Shown: positions 1 to 8,460 of the stretch, one piece after another | Layout: the number at the start of each line of letters is the position of its first letter | How positions within the stretch are numbered: position 1 is the first letter of the stretch | The notes under the pieces: generated by a model | What the model was told of the DNA's origin: nothing | The model's database searches: none | The model's input: only the letters and a program-made list of their open reading frames with translations | Position numbers and translations under genes: made by a program | Origin: Fidelibacterota bacterium | GTDB lineage: Bacteria; Fidelibacterota; Marinisomatia; SCGC-AAA003-L08; JACNLC01 | DNA: 58,859 nucleotides | NCBI GenBank assembly: GCA_013204025.1 | Contig: JABMOW010000131.1 | Location: 1 to 58,859 of the forward strand | Reading direction: 5' to 3'

Positions 1-1
1 C

Positions 2-1174
2 TATGAGAATGGTCCAATTCGTTTTGGTACAAATAATGATTTTAGAATGATAATCGGAAGTGATGGAAATGTGGCTATCGGAGGTAATTTTACAGCCACC
101 GAAAAACTTGAGGTCAATGGAAATATCAAATTAGCGTATAATAATGCGGGTACAAAAATATTGGTTGGCTCAGATGAACTTATTTCTGCTCAGTATGGTC
201 TGATAAAACTAAATGGCGGACCGGACTCATGGTCAAAAGTATCAATTCCCAACGGAAATGTTGGTATCGGAACTGATACCCCATCCACCAAACTTGAAGT
301 TGCCGGTCAGGTGAAGATCACAGGTGGCAGTCCCGGATCTGGCAAGGTGCTCACATCTGATGCAAATGGTCTTGCAACCTGGCAAACTACTGCGAGCGGT
401 GCGGATAGTGACTGGACTGTTTCTGGGAATAATATGTATTCACAGCCATCAGGTAATGTTGGTATTGGTACCAACAGTCCATACTGGAAATTAAGTGTCC
501 TAGGCACGATAGGGGCGATAGATTCATCAAATAACACCATCGAAGCAATTACTTATGCTGAAAATAAAGCAGGTGTACTTGGTTCAACAGCCACAAGTAA
601 TGGTTTTGGAGTTTGGGGATCTGCTGATAATAGTGGCGTTGGCGTTTATGGTTACAGTGAAACCGGTGTTGCAGGGAAATTTGTGAGCAATAGTACTGCA
701 GTTGCCGGGTTTTTTAGTTCAGCTCAGGGTCATGGACTAATAGTTGAAAATGGTAACGTTGGATTCGGTACTGCCAGTCCTTCCCATCCTTTACACATGA
801 GCAGCGGGGCATACGTCTCTTCCGGTGGTGTTTGGACAAATGCATCCAGTCGTTCATTAAAAGAAAATATTTTTGACTTGTCATTGCATGATGCGTTAAA
901 GGCGTTGAAAAATATCAAACCGGTGACGTTCAATTATAAAAACCAGAAAGATGAAAAATATGCAGGTTTTATCGCTGAAGATGTCCCGGACTTGGTGGCC
1001 ATGAATGACCGCACCAGTCTAAGCTCAATGGATATTGTTGCGGTTCTGACAAAAGTATTGCAAGAACAACAAAGGATAAATCAAGACCAACAGAAAGAAA
1101 TTGATGCACTTAAAGCTCAAATAGATCAAATCTATTCTCCGGAGCCTGGTTCAGATAAAAAATCTGATCAATAA
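2..1174 (+). CDS. Fibre-like protein with C-terminal S74 intramolecular chaperone domain (5' partial)
   Basis: The reading frame is open to the window edge, so the N-terminus is missing; the first internal ATG (47) is probably not the start. The visible part has repeated short blocks of the type 'GNVGIGTxxPxxKLEV' (around bases 250-310 and 450-500) and a similar block near 750, as in bacterial and phage tail-fibre-like proteins. The C-terminal ~100 residues match the peptidase S74 / intramolecular chaperone family: 'SSRSLKENI' (about 845-870) has the Ser...Lys spacing of the self-cleaving dyad, followed by 'KPVTFNYK', 'YAGFIAEDVPDL' and a helical tail. In this family the domain drives trimerisation of beta-helical fibres and then cuts itself off. 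A secreted or surface fibre is likely; a prophage origin cannot be shown because no phage genes are visible nearby. Confidence 0.8.
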   Translation, partial: YENGPIRFGTNNDFRMIIGSDGNVAIGGNFTATEKLEVNGNIKLAYNNAGTKILVGSDELISAQYGLIKLNGGPDSWSKVSIPNGNVGIGTDTPSTKLEVAGQVKITGGSPGSGKVLTSDANGLATWQTTASGADSDWTVSGNNMYSQPSGNVGIGTNSPYWKLSVLGTIGAIDSSNNTIEAITYAENKAGVLGSTATSNGFGVWGSADNSGVGVYGYSETGVAGKFVSNSTAVAGFFSSAQGHGLIVENGNVGFGTASPSHPLHMSSGAYVSSGGVWTNASSRSLKENIFDLSLHDALKALKNIKPVTFNYKNQKDEKYAGFIAEDVPDLVAMNDRTSLSSMDIVAVLTKVLQEQQRINQDQQKEIDALKAQIDQIYSPEPGSDKKSDQ

Positions 1175-1467
1175 CCAAAGCCATTGGGATCACGATCCGT
1201 TATTTGGATTGAAATTAAGTATCGGGAAAACATTCGCTGAAAAAATATTGAATGAATCAATTTGCTACGATCTGCAAGATGTGTCAGAATTGGGTGAAAT
1301 GTCTGCACCATGTTCAATAGGTGTGCAAGTGATGTGGTGACGGACAAGCTCAGCGGCACCCAAGTCATTATTTCCTTTTAAATAAATCATTGCCTGATAC
1401 CACTCTTTCTGAAAAACACGCTGGTCAGTTTCGGTGTCCGTTATAGCAGTAGTTTGATGGTAACAGA
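1175..1467. other. Intergenic stretch with a possible gene remnant
   Basis: No intact gene. On the minus strand a frame from about 1512 down to a TAG at 1265 stays open for about 80 codons without a convincing start. It reads as ordinary protein (for example 'FQKEWYQAMIYLKG' and 'LGAAELVRHHI'). It overlaps the end of the GIY-YIG pseudogene in another frame, so it may be a decayed gene end or chance. The segment GACGGACAAGCTCAG near 1340-1357 weakly resembles the REP-like sequence described at 24241. Confidence 0.35.
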
Positions 1468-1908
1468 CTAAAATGACTTGTTTAGAACAGGTAAGCAGTG
1501 GAATTTGTCATAAAACGATTGCATCAAATCTGCTTCAGCCATTGCAGGGAGAATCTTCTTTGGTGTTTCAAAAGTAATGAACCACATAAAAGAAATCCCG
1601 GTCTTGGCAGCTGAGTCGATTACATGTTGGAAAAACTCCCTTCTATAAATTCCATCCTGCTTCATTGTAAGTCATTTTTTTAAGCCTTGTTCTTTTCTGG
1701 TTCCATCTTGTTTGATAGTACCTGATCTACCAATGTAAATGATGGACCCTTGGCATTTCGGTTTATCAAAAATAATATAGGCTCCACCAAGTTGAGGGAT
1801 TAATTCTCTATTAACTACATCGTTTATGGATTCTCCGGGAAGTAAGTCGAATTGTCCATTATTATCGTAAAGCTGGTAATACATCTCAATACGTTCATTT
1901 ATATTCAT
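1468..1908 (-). pseudogene. GIY-YIG nuclease-like gene interrupted by an in-frame TGA
   Basis: Two consecutive open segments (1908-1675 and 1671-1468) lie in the same frame and are separated by one TGA at 1672-1674. Joined, they give a 146-residue protein. The first half has a GIY-like strand 'GGAYIIF' and the 'IIYIGRSG' strand typical of GIY-YIG nucleases. The second half has 'GIYRREFF', a Glu-bearing helix 'AMAEADLMQSFYDKF' and the ending 'LNKSF'. The TGA falls in 'GLKK*LT', where the family has its conserved Arg, so a CGA-to-TGA transition is the simplest explanation. Both halves otherwise look intact, so the break is recent, a population variant or a consensus error; stop read-through is less likely. 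The second half could restart at an ATG at 1665. Confidence 0.7.
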
Positions 1909-2023
1909 AAAACCTCTAATACCATCTAACCACTGATATCAGCAGCACCAACCGATATTATTCCTATTATAAATTTCTGCAACCTGCTTCCCACATCCGT
2001 AGAAGCTGGGGTTAGATATTATA

Positions 2024-2872
2024 CTATTTAATGCATTCAGGTATGATTCTCCTAACGTCTTTTTGGGCTTCTTTCTTTGTTTCTTTTATTGGATTAACTA
2101 TTAATCCAAAAATAAATATGATAATAGCGAAAATAATAAATAGAATTAATAAAGCACTTGCTAGTTTTGAAATAATAACTCTCAACCTTGTTGATGCTTT
2201 TTGGTCAATATCAATTAAAGATCCTAATCCACCAATAATTCCTACAATAAGCAGAGAAAAAAGAACGAAACCAAAAAAGATGAGAATCTTCTCAGCATAA
2301 ATCTTCCAAAATTGTTTCTGTACCAATGAATTATTAGTATAAATTTTTCCAACTCCCTCGATTGTTCCTGCAATATTGAATCGGGATTCAAGACTTCCTG
2401 AATAAATGATCTGAATCTTAAACCCATCTAAATGTTCTAAAATTGCAAAATTCAATATTAAACTTTTGGTGCTATCAGAGGGATTTCTTATTATATCTGG
2501 TTGAATAACACTTCTTGATTTTTTAATGATTTTATAATCAAGTATTTCTCCATTTTTATCATCAAGTGTAATTAAAATTGGTTGCAATATATCATTTGAC
2601 CTTATTGATTTATTTCCATCATTCCAAAAATATATAAATGATGAAAAAATATTTCCTTTTATTTGTGAACCGTCTAACCTATTTACCTGTAATGGTGTAT
2701 TATTAACTTGCGAAGAATCAATGATCGTTGTTTTTGAGGGATCAATAATACAAAATGGCTCTTTTTTATCTATAGTGCTCGCATAAAAATATATTGACAA
2801 TATAATACCAGATAATCCTATAATTAGACTAATGGAATTAAAAATATTATTCCTAAACCACTTTTTCCACAT
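2024..2872 (-). CDS. Uncharacterised membrane protein with periplasmic/extracytoplasmic domain
   Basis: 282 residues. A hydrophobic segment near the N-terminus (about residues 13-32) follows a basic 'MWKKWFRNN' start. A soluble, Asn/Ser/Ile-rich domain (about 35-185) comes next, then two strong membrane segments (about 192-220 and 235-262) and a charged Lys/Arg tail. The soluble domain probably lies outside the cytoplasm. I recognise no family. The gene is AT-rich compared with the metabolic genes downstream and sits alone beside a broken nuclease gene, which fits an accessory or transferred region. No partner gene gives a functional hint. Confidence 0.6.
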   Translation of the reverse strand: MWKKWFRNNIFNSISLIIGLSGIILSIYFYASTIDKKEPFCIIDPSKTTIIDSSQVNNTPLQVNRLDGSQIKGNIFSSFIYFWNDGNKSIRSNDILQPILITLDDKNGEILDYKIIKKSRSVIQPDIIRNPSDSTKSLILNFAILEHLDGFKIQIIYSGSLESRFNIAGTIEGVGKIYTNNSLVQKQFWKIYAEKILIFFGFVLFSLLIVGIIGGLGSLIDIDQKASTRLRVIISKLASALLILFIIFAIIIFIFGLIVNPIKETKKEAQKDVRRIIPECIK

Positions 2873-3417
2873 TTTATAATATCCTTTTTATAATATCTAT
2901 TTTATAATTATGCAATAATTACAGCCACTCGTACTCTGTATTTGTGTGTTATGCAGATTCGCTGGTGGATTGAATTTTTTAATCATATCACAAAATTTAA
3001 CCATCTGTTTTGATTTTTCGAATATCCGAAGGTTTAATAATCAGCGAGAATTCTGAATGGAGTATAGAAGTAAATGTCATTTCATCTATCATAGCAGATC
3101 GAAATTACATATACCAGTATTTAGTGGACAAGAAATAAATGGTCGGATGCAAATGTTCAGCTTTTCAGATACTGCTGCTGTATGAAGGGAGACTGCCGGC
3201 TAGTACGTTGAAAGTTAAACTAACAAGCCGATTAATTCATTCATAAAAATCAAATAACAATAGTTGTCAGATCTATTCCGCTCGGTCTCAACTGAAGTAT
3301 CAGTCAATACTGCTATTGTTATAGTCCCGGATATGTCCTGAAATTTATTGCAATAATTTTACATGATTTTATTGAGTTATATCACAGGAACGACACACCG
3401 GAAATTACAAATCCAAT
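2873..3417. other. Long intergenic region upstream of ubiE
   Basis: About 545 AT-rich bases without a gene I can support on either strand. The one structure seen is an inverted repeat, ATAACAATAG at 3254-3263 and CTATTGTTAT at 3313-3322, with a 49-base spacer. It lies about 95 bases before the ubiE start and could be a weak operator or a decayed element. No tRNA or terminator with a U-run is visible. Confidence 0.4.
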
Positions 3418-4131
3418 ATGACAGAATTTAAACATCGCGGAACAGAGAAAAAAGCGTTCGTCCAGAAAATGTTCGATGACATTTCAGACAGATACGATTT
3501 TCTCAACCACCTACTAAGTCTCGGTATCGATTACTATTGGCGGCATCGATTGGTGAAAATGTTAGCTCCCAAAACTAGTGAAATTATTCTCGATGTGGCC
3601 ACCGGTACCGGCGATGTGGGGTTCGCCATTTTGAAGAAATGCGATGTAACCGTTATCGGACTTGATTATGCCTATAACATGACCCGATTGGCAAAACAGA
3701 AAGCGGAGAAACGGGGTATCCGATCATTTAAGTTCGTACAGGGAGATGGTGAACAACTCCCATTTTCTGACAATTCATTTGACGCCATTACCATCGCATT
3801 CGGATTCAGAAATATTGGTCATTTTGAAATCGCATTGCAGGAATTTTCAAGAGTCTTAAAACCTGGTGGTAGACTGGTCATTCTCGAATTTTCACAACCC
3901 ACATCTGTATGGTTTTCCGCGATCTTTCGGTTTTACTTTAAACATATCCTCCCCAAAATTGCTGCACTATTCGCACGTTCAGATGCCTACCGTTACCTGC
4001 CTGAATCAGTAGAGCAATTCCCCGAACGCGACGTGATGATATCTATGATGGATCAATCCGGATTTATAAAGACAAGTCATACTGACCTTACATTCGGAGT
4101 ATCAACCCTATACCTTGGATGGAAGTCCTAA
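3418..4131 (+). CDS. ubiE: Demethylmenaquinone methyltransferase (UbiE/MenG)
   Basis: 237 residues, the usual family length. It transfers a methyl group from S-adenosylmethionine to demethylmenaquinone, the last step of menaquinone synthesis (and a ubiquinone step in proteobacteria). The N-terminal signature 'MFDDISDRYDFLNHLLSLG' (residues 18-36) is diagnostic. The SAM-binding motif 'LDVATGTGD' is at 58-66, followed by 'GLDYAYNM', 'GDGEQLPF', 'AFGFRNI' and 'RVLKPGGRLVILEFSQP'. In an FCB-type organism the substrate is most likely demethylmenaquinone. The next gene, a DMT transporter, starts 33 bases later on the same strand and may share a transcript without an obvious functional link. Confidence 0.95.
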   Translation: MTEFKHRGTEKKAFVQKMFDDISDRYDFLNHLLSLGIDYYWRHRLVKMLAPKTSEIILDVATGTGDVGFAILKKCDVTVIGLDYAYNMTRLAKQKAEKRGIRSFKFVQGDGEQLPFSDNSFDAITIAFGFRNIGHFEIALQEFSRVLKPGGRLVILEFSQPTSVWFSAIFRFYFKHILPKIAALFARSDAYRYLPESVEQFPERDVMISMMDQSGFIKTSHTDLTFGVSTLYLGWKS

Positions 4132-4163
4132 TCTGTCTTTGGTGAGATCAACGGAATCGTGAA

Positions 4164-5030
4164 ATGAATTTTCTGAATTCTAGTCGATTCGCACTGATCG
4201 GGTTGGTCATTGCAACAATGGTGTGGGGATTTACCTTCACAATTGTAAAATCTGCACTCTGTGACGCACCTCCATTTGGCTTCCTGGCTTGGCGGTTTTT
4301 GTTGGCAACGATCATGGGAGGAGTCATTCTCGGTCGGAGGTTTTGTACAATTTCTAAAGTTGAAATATTCGGTGGAATTATCTGCGGAATCTTTCTGTTC
4401 TCCGGATTTAGCTTTCAAACGTTGGGGCTTGTCACTACTACCGCGAGTAAATCTGCATTTATTACCAGCATCAGTATCATTATGGTACCCGTGATTTTGA
4501 TTTTAGTAAAAGTTCAGCATGTTCGCCCGAAAATCTGGATATCAATGCTAATGGCCATTGCGGGATTATATTTTGTACTGAATCCAAGTGGTTCTGGTAT
4601 TACCCAGGGAGATATTCTCACATTTGGATGTGCTATTTCGTTTGCCATCCACATCATTTTCCAAGATCGATATTCCAAACAACGGGTGGACACATTCAGA
4701 TTTTTCGTCATCCAAGCGGCAGTCGTATCCATATTATCCTTCGGAAACCATTTTATATTTGAATCCCAACCAATCATTTGGAGTACCCACTTGATCACTG
4801 CCTTAATCATCACAGCATTGGCAGCAACTCTTTTCGGATTTGGAATGATGATCCAGGCGCAGAAAGTTTTGAGCCCCTCGCGTACGGCCATCGTTCTAAG
4901 CCTCGAACCCCTCTTTGCCACCCTCTTTGCTATATTAGTTTCCGGGGAGATTTTTACCCCCATGGGTTGGGTCGGTGGTGGATTGGTGATTGCAGGTGTT
5001 ATACTTGCAGAATCCGGCGAAATTGCCTGA
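4164..5030 (+). CDS. EamA/DMT-family transporter
   Basis: 288 residues with about ten hydrophobic segments in two related halves, the layout of the drug/metabolite transporter superfamily. The first half opens with 'GLVIATMVWGFTFTIVKSAL' and 'FGFLAWRFLLA', the usual EamA pattern of a Trp-Gly followed by a conserved Arg helix. The second half ends with 'LSLEPLFATLFAILVSGE', the paired helix 9 motif. Such proteins export or import small metabolites across the inner membrane; the substrate cannot be told from sequence. A second, unrelated-looking DMT protein is encoded at 52985. Confidence 0.9.
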   Translation: MNFLNSSRFALIGLVIATMVWGFTFTIVKSALCDAPPFGFLAWRFLLATIMGGVILGRRFCTISKVEIFGGIICGIFLFSGFSFQTLGLVTTTASKSAFITSISIIMVPVILILVKVQHVRPKIWISMLMAIAGLYFVLNPSGSGITQGDILTFGCAISFAIHIIFQDRYSKQRVDTFRFFVIQAAVVSILSFGNHFIFESQPIIWSTHLITALIITALAATLFGFGMMIQAQKVLSPSRTAIVLSLEPLFATLFAILVSGEIFTPMGWVGGGLVIAGVILAESGEIA

Positions 5031-5175
5031 AATACGGGCTGATTGATACACACACGGGTTCGTAATTTTCGCTATCTGAAATAATCAATTTATTCTCGAT
5101 TTTGTGAGGGTGACATCTGATGTTATTCCAACAGATTTACAAACAATTTTCAATTATTATTATTAAGGAGTCATT

Positions 5176-5937
5176 TTGAAGATAGGATTAAGAATCGCAC
5201 TTATAGCCGGTATGGCATTTATCATTAGCACCGGATGCGAAAAAAAGCAAGAATCAACGATAAATAAAAGTACGCCTTCAGGTCAAATTCCATCAGCGAG
5301 TGACGCCATTTCCGGGGCTATTACAGAAACAATGAACGGCGGTGGATATACGTATTTTTTAATAAATACAGGTAGCAAGAAAATCTGGGGTGCCGTAACT
5401 CAACGTGAGTTACCCATCGGCTTGGATGTATCATTCGGACAGTCCATGAAAATGACCAATTTTCACAGCGAAACACTGGATAGAACATTTGAAACGATTT
5501 ATTTTGTTGAGAATCTACTCCCCGGCAAAGGTCCCAAAACGATGTCTACCGAAATGGCAATGGACCAGATGAAACAGGCAAAGCAGCATACTCAGGCTCC
5601 AACATTTGAAGATATTGATTTCAGCGATCTATCTGTTCCTGAAGATGGCATGAAGGTAGTAGATATTTTCGACAAAAAAAATGATTTTGAGAATAAAATG
5701 GTTCGCCTTCGTGGGAAAGTAGTGAAATTCGTAGCAGGGGTCATGGGCAAAAACTGGATTCACATCCAGGATGGCTCCGGCACTACCGGGACCAATGATA
5801 TAACTGTCACCTGCGATGAAACAGTGACCGTGGGAGACTTGGTATCAGTAGAGGGTACTCTCACCTTAAATAAAGATTTTGGATTCGGTTACAAATACGA
5901 TGTCATCATCGAAAACGCGTTGGTCATCAAAGAGTAG
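5176..5937 (+). CDS. Lipoprotein with C-terminal OB-fold-like domain
   Basis: 253 residues starting at TTG, chosen because AAGGAG lies 6 bases upstream and the signal peptide begins there. Residues 1-20 form a lipoprotein signal with Cys21 in 'ISTGCEKK'. A Ser/Thr/Lys-rich linker follows. The middle part contains 'GGGYTYFLINTGSKKIWGAV', a small beta domain seen in bacterial lipoproteins. The C-terminal ~85 residues ('NKMVRLRGKVVKF', 'NWIHIQDGSG', 'GDLVSVEGTL') have the strand pattern of an OB-fold as in the bOB/NirD-like periplasmic family. It is likely anchored in the envelope; ligand unknown. It stands alone with about 145 bases before it. Confidence 0.75.
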   Translation: MKIGLRIALIAGMAFIISTGCEKKQESTINKSTPSGQIPSASDAISGAITETMNGGGYTYFLINTGSKKIWGAVTQRELPIGLDVSFGQSMKMTNFHSETLDRTFETIYFVENLLPGKGPKTMSTEMAMDQMKQAKQHTQAPTFEDIDFSDLSVPEDGMKVVDIFDKKNDFENKMVRLRGKVVKFVAGVMGKNWIHIQDGSGTTGTNDITVTCDETVTVGDLVSVEGTLTLNKDFGFGYKYDVIIENALVIKE

Positions 5938-6382
5938 CGAAGTTTCGAGAATTTACTTTTCATAAATTGTCCTAATAAGAAGTTCCTGTCACTATCAGGT
6001 GATATGGAATGAGATTCATACAATGAAAATGTGGTTACTCTGGTATAAGCCTGGGATTAGGAGGAGGTATTTAATGCCAGATTTCAGATAAACTGGCTGA
6101 ACGTCCCTCTCAACTGCAGCTTTTCAGCATCATTTCAACAGGACAGATTACTTACAAATTGTTTAGCCTTTTGGAGAGCGTTCAAATCCGAAAGAAACCT
6201 CATTCTTTCATCTTTTGTCATTCTTCTTCTGGTAGTTATCCTCAAGTGTAAACCCACTTGTTATCTTTGAGTAAATTTGTATGATTTTGTTTTGATTACG
6301 AATAGTTTAAGTGAAATTGCTCCAAAAAAAAGAGCCACCCCGAAGGATGGCTCTAATAATGGAATCATAAGAAATTTAATCG
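5938..6382. other. Intergenic region between the lipoprotein and rpsU
   Basis: About 445 bases with no gene of normal size. It contains the rpsU terminator at its right end. At 6060-6067 there is a near-perfect AGGAGGAGG ribosome-binding sequence followed by ATG at 6074 and a stop after five codons (6074-6091, MPDFR). That could be a leader peptide or chance. Nothing else recognised. Confidence 0.4.
6323..6354 (-). terminator. Intrinsic terminator of the rpoD-rpsU transcript
   Basis: Read on the minus strand the RNA is AGAGCCAUCC-UUCG-GGGUGGCUCU followed by a run of seven or more U. The stem has ten base pairs including one G-U, closed by the very stable UUCG tetraloop. It lies 29 bases after the rpsU stop, so it ends the minus-strand housekeeping operon. 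Confidence 0.92.
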
Positions 6383-6571
6383 TTACCGACCGAACATTCT
6401 TGATCTTGATTTTGTAGATTTTTTTGCAGCAACCCGTTTTGCTTCGCTGGGTTTTAGGTAGTACGATTTGCGTTTTACATCCCGCAGCACACCTGCCTTT
6501 TCGTATTTCTTCTTAAAGCGTTTTAGTGCTTTTTCAAACGGTTCGCCGTTTCTAACATTTACGATGATCAA
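6383..6571 (-). CDS. rpsU: 30S ribosomal protein bS21
   Basis: 62 residues, basic, matching bS21: 'PFEKALKRFKKKYEKAG' followed by an Arg/Lys-rich tail. It binds the platform of the small ribosomal subunit near the anti-Shine-Dalgarno region and helps initiation. The start is TTG at 6571, supported by GGGGAGG 8 bases upstream. It follows rpoD at 40 bases on the same strand. In many bacteria rpsU, dnaG and rpoD form one macromolecular-synthesis operon; here dnaG is absent and the order is rpoD then rpsU. Confidence 0.95.
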   Translation of the reverse strand: MIIVNVRNGEPFEKALKRFKKKYEKAGVLRDVKRKSYYLKPSEAKRVAAKKSTKSRSRMFGR

Positions 6572-6611
6572 AAATATTACCTCCCCTCACTGATCCTAAA
6601 ATCATTAATCT

Positions 6612-7664
6612 TTAGCCTAAATATGAACGAAGTTTTTTGCTTCGTGATTTATGTCTAAGTCGCCTAATAGCTTTTTCTTTAATCTGTCTGACTCGTTCTC
6701 TTGTCAGGCTGAATTCTTCACCGATCTCATTTAGAGTCAGCGCATAGTCTCTTCCAATCCCGAAGTACATTTTTATGACATCTTTTTCACGGTCTTTTAA
6801 CGTTTCCAGTGATGCAATGACTTCTTCCCGAAGCGAATCTCTCATGAGGTCTTTGTCAGGAGATTCCTGTGAATTATCTTCAATCACATCCAGTAGACAG
6901 TTTTTATCTTCATCAGAAAAAGGCGTGTCCAAAGAGTGATGTCGACGAGATATACGTACAGCGTCGGACACTTCGTGAGGTTGCATAGTTAGCTGACGAC
7001 CTAATTCGTCATCCCGAGGTGATCTTTCGTATTCCTGCTCTAAACGCTCAGATGTTTTATTGATCTTACTGATCGTACCCACCCGGTTTAATGGGAGTCT
7101 GACAATACGGGAATGTTCTGCCAACGCCTGTAAAACAGACTGGCGAATCCACCACACTGCGTAGGAGATAAATTTAAATCCACGGGTTTCATCAAATCGT
7201 TCAGCGGCTTTAATCAAACCCAAATTGCCTTCATTGATCAGATCAGTAAGAGGAAGGCCCTGTCCCTGGTAATCTTTTGCAACACTTACAACAAATCTTA
7301 AATTGGCTTCCGTTAACTCTTTTAGTGCCAAACGGTTACCTTGTTTTACAAGCTTGGCCAGTTCAACTTCTCTAACCGGATCAAGTGGAGAGAATTTACC
7401 AATCTCCTGTAGATATCGGCTTAATGCACGGTTGGCATCATTACCGATTTTCTGCATTTTTCGATCTAATGCAGACTGCTTTTTAGATTTTTTCTTTTCT
7501 TTTTCTAATTTTGCTAGTTTTTCAGATTGGAGCAGTTCTTCTTGTTCTTCGAGTTCATCCTCAGTATTTTCTTTTTCAACGGGGGATTCCTTAACCGATT
7601 TTTCGATTTCAGGTTCTATTTTTTTCTTGGCTGTTATTTTTGCTTTAGTCTCTTTTTTAACCAT
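6612..7664 (-). CDS. rpoD: RNA polymerase primary-type sigma factor (sigma-70, RpoD/SigA)
   Basis: 350 residues. Residues 1-75 are an unusual Lys/Glu-rich charged extension. Region 1.2 is '[12 protein letters not shown]' (80-91). Region 2 contains '[17 protein letters not shown]' (141-157) and the -10 recognition and melting helix '[16 protein letters not shown]'. Regions 3 and 4 follow, with the -35 helix-turn-helix '[20 protein letters not shown]' near the C-terminus. It lacks the long non-conserved region of E. coli sigma-70, as in the short primary sigma factors of FCB bacteria, which read TTTG/TAnnTTTG promoters. Position in a housekeeping operon supports the primary role. A TTG- or ATG-initiated shorter form is possible because the charged tail is not conserved. 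Confidence 0.93.
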   Translation of the reverse strand: MVKKETKAKITAKKKIEPEIEKSVKESPVEKENTEDELEEQEELLQSEKLAKLEKEKKKSKKQSALDRKMQKIGNDANRALSRYLQEIGKFSPLDPVREVELAKLVKQGNRLALKELTEANLRFVVSVAKDYQGQGLPLTDLINEGNLGLIKAAERFDETRGFKFISYAVWWIRQSVLQALAEHSRIVRLPLNRVGTISKINKTSERLEQEYERSPRDDELGRQLTMQPHEVSDAVRISRRHHSLDTPFSDEDKNCLLDVIEDNSQESPDKDLMRDSLREEVIASLETLKDREKDVIKMYFGIGRDYALTLNEIGEEFSLTRERVRQIKEKAIRRLRHKSRSKKLRSYLG

Positions 7665-7713
7665 GTTTGTTCTCCAAATAAATAAAATTGCAGAGCACTA
7701 ATTTTACGTTTTT

Positions 7714-8460
7714 TTACGTTCTATTGCAACAGGTAGAAATTTCTACAAAATCCTCAACGGATAACGTCTCCGGACGCATTTCGCCAAATTTAATCATCAA
7801 TTCATTTTGTAAGTAATTTGTAATAGTATTGCGTAATTTCTTTCTCCTTTGCCCAAATGCAAGACGGACGATTTCCGAAAATAATTCCATATCAATATCC
7901 AAGCTGCTACGACGCATCATGGATATGACTGTGGATTCCACTGATGGTTGCGGATAAAAAACAGTGGGAGGCACAGAAAATTCTTTTTGAATCGCAGCGC
8001 CTGCCTGTATCATTACACTTAATCGGCCATAATCTTTCGTTCCGGGTCGTGCAAACAGACGATCTGCAACTTCTTTCTGTACCATGAAAATACTTCTTAC
8101 CCATCCTGGATGTTCCAACACTTTAAACAGAATCGGAGTGGTAATGTAATAAGGTAAATTTCCAACGACGGTATACGGATCTTTAAATTGATCCAAATCA
8201 AATTTCATAAAGTCCTGATGGACTACTTCCACATTTGCTGGCAGATTCTTTCTAAGTGGTTCGATAAGCAGTGGATCAATTTCAACTGCAATCACACGGG
8301 AAACTTTTTTTCCTAGTTCGCTGGTCAAGGCTCCCAATCCAGGACCAATTTCTAACACCACATCTGTGGATTCTACCTGGGCAATGTCTATTATCTTTCT
8401 GATAAAATTGGGGTCCTGAAGGAAATTTTGTCCCCATCTTTTCCGATATGTGTGTTTCAA
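7714..8460 (-). CDS. rsmA: 16S rRNA (A1518/A1519) dimethyltransferase RsmA/KsgA
   Basis: 248 residues, slightly short of the usual 260-280. It dimethylates two adjacent adenines in the 3' hairpin of 16S rRNA late in 30S assembly. The start motif 'RWGQNFLQDPNFIRKI' is diagnostic. SAM motif I 'LEIGPGLGALT' is at 36-46 and the adenine-binding 'GNLPYYI' with NLPY at 101-104. The C-terminal part has 'FGQRRKKLRNTI', the conserved RNA-contact segment. The start is TTG and overlaps the tatD stop as TTGA, which implies coupled translation. It lies 49 bases before rpoD. Confidence 0.95.
   Translation of the reverse strand: MKHTYRKRWGQNFLQDPNFIRKIIDIAQVESTDVVLEIGPGLGALTSELGKKVSRVIAVEIDPLLIEPLRKNLPANVEVVHQDFMKFDLDQFKDPYTVVGNLPYYITTPILFKVLEHPGWVRSIFMVQKEVADRLFARPGTKDYGRLSVMIQAGAAIQKEFSVPPTVFYPQPSVESTVISMMRRSSLDIDMELFSEIVRLAFGQRRKKLRNTITNYLQNELMIKFGEMRPETLSVEDFVEISTCCNRT

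Noticed and set aside
1265-1512. Minus-strand open frame of about 80 codons without a start
   Set aside because: Reads like protein but has no start codon or ribosome-binding site and overlaps the GIY-YIG gene; kept only as a possible remnant in the intergenic note.
4514-5053. 179-codon minus-strand open frame
   Set aside because: Antisense to the DMT transporter; no coding features of its own.
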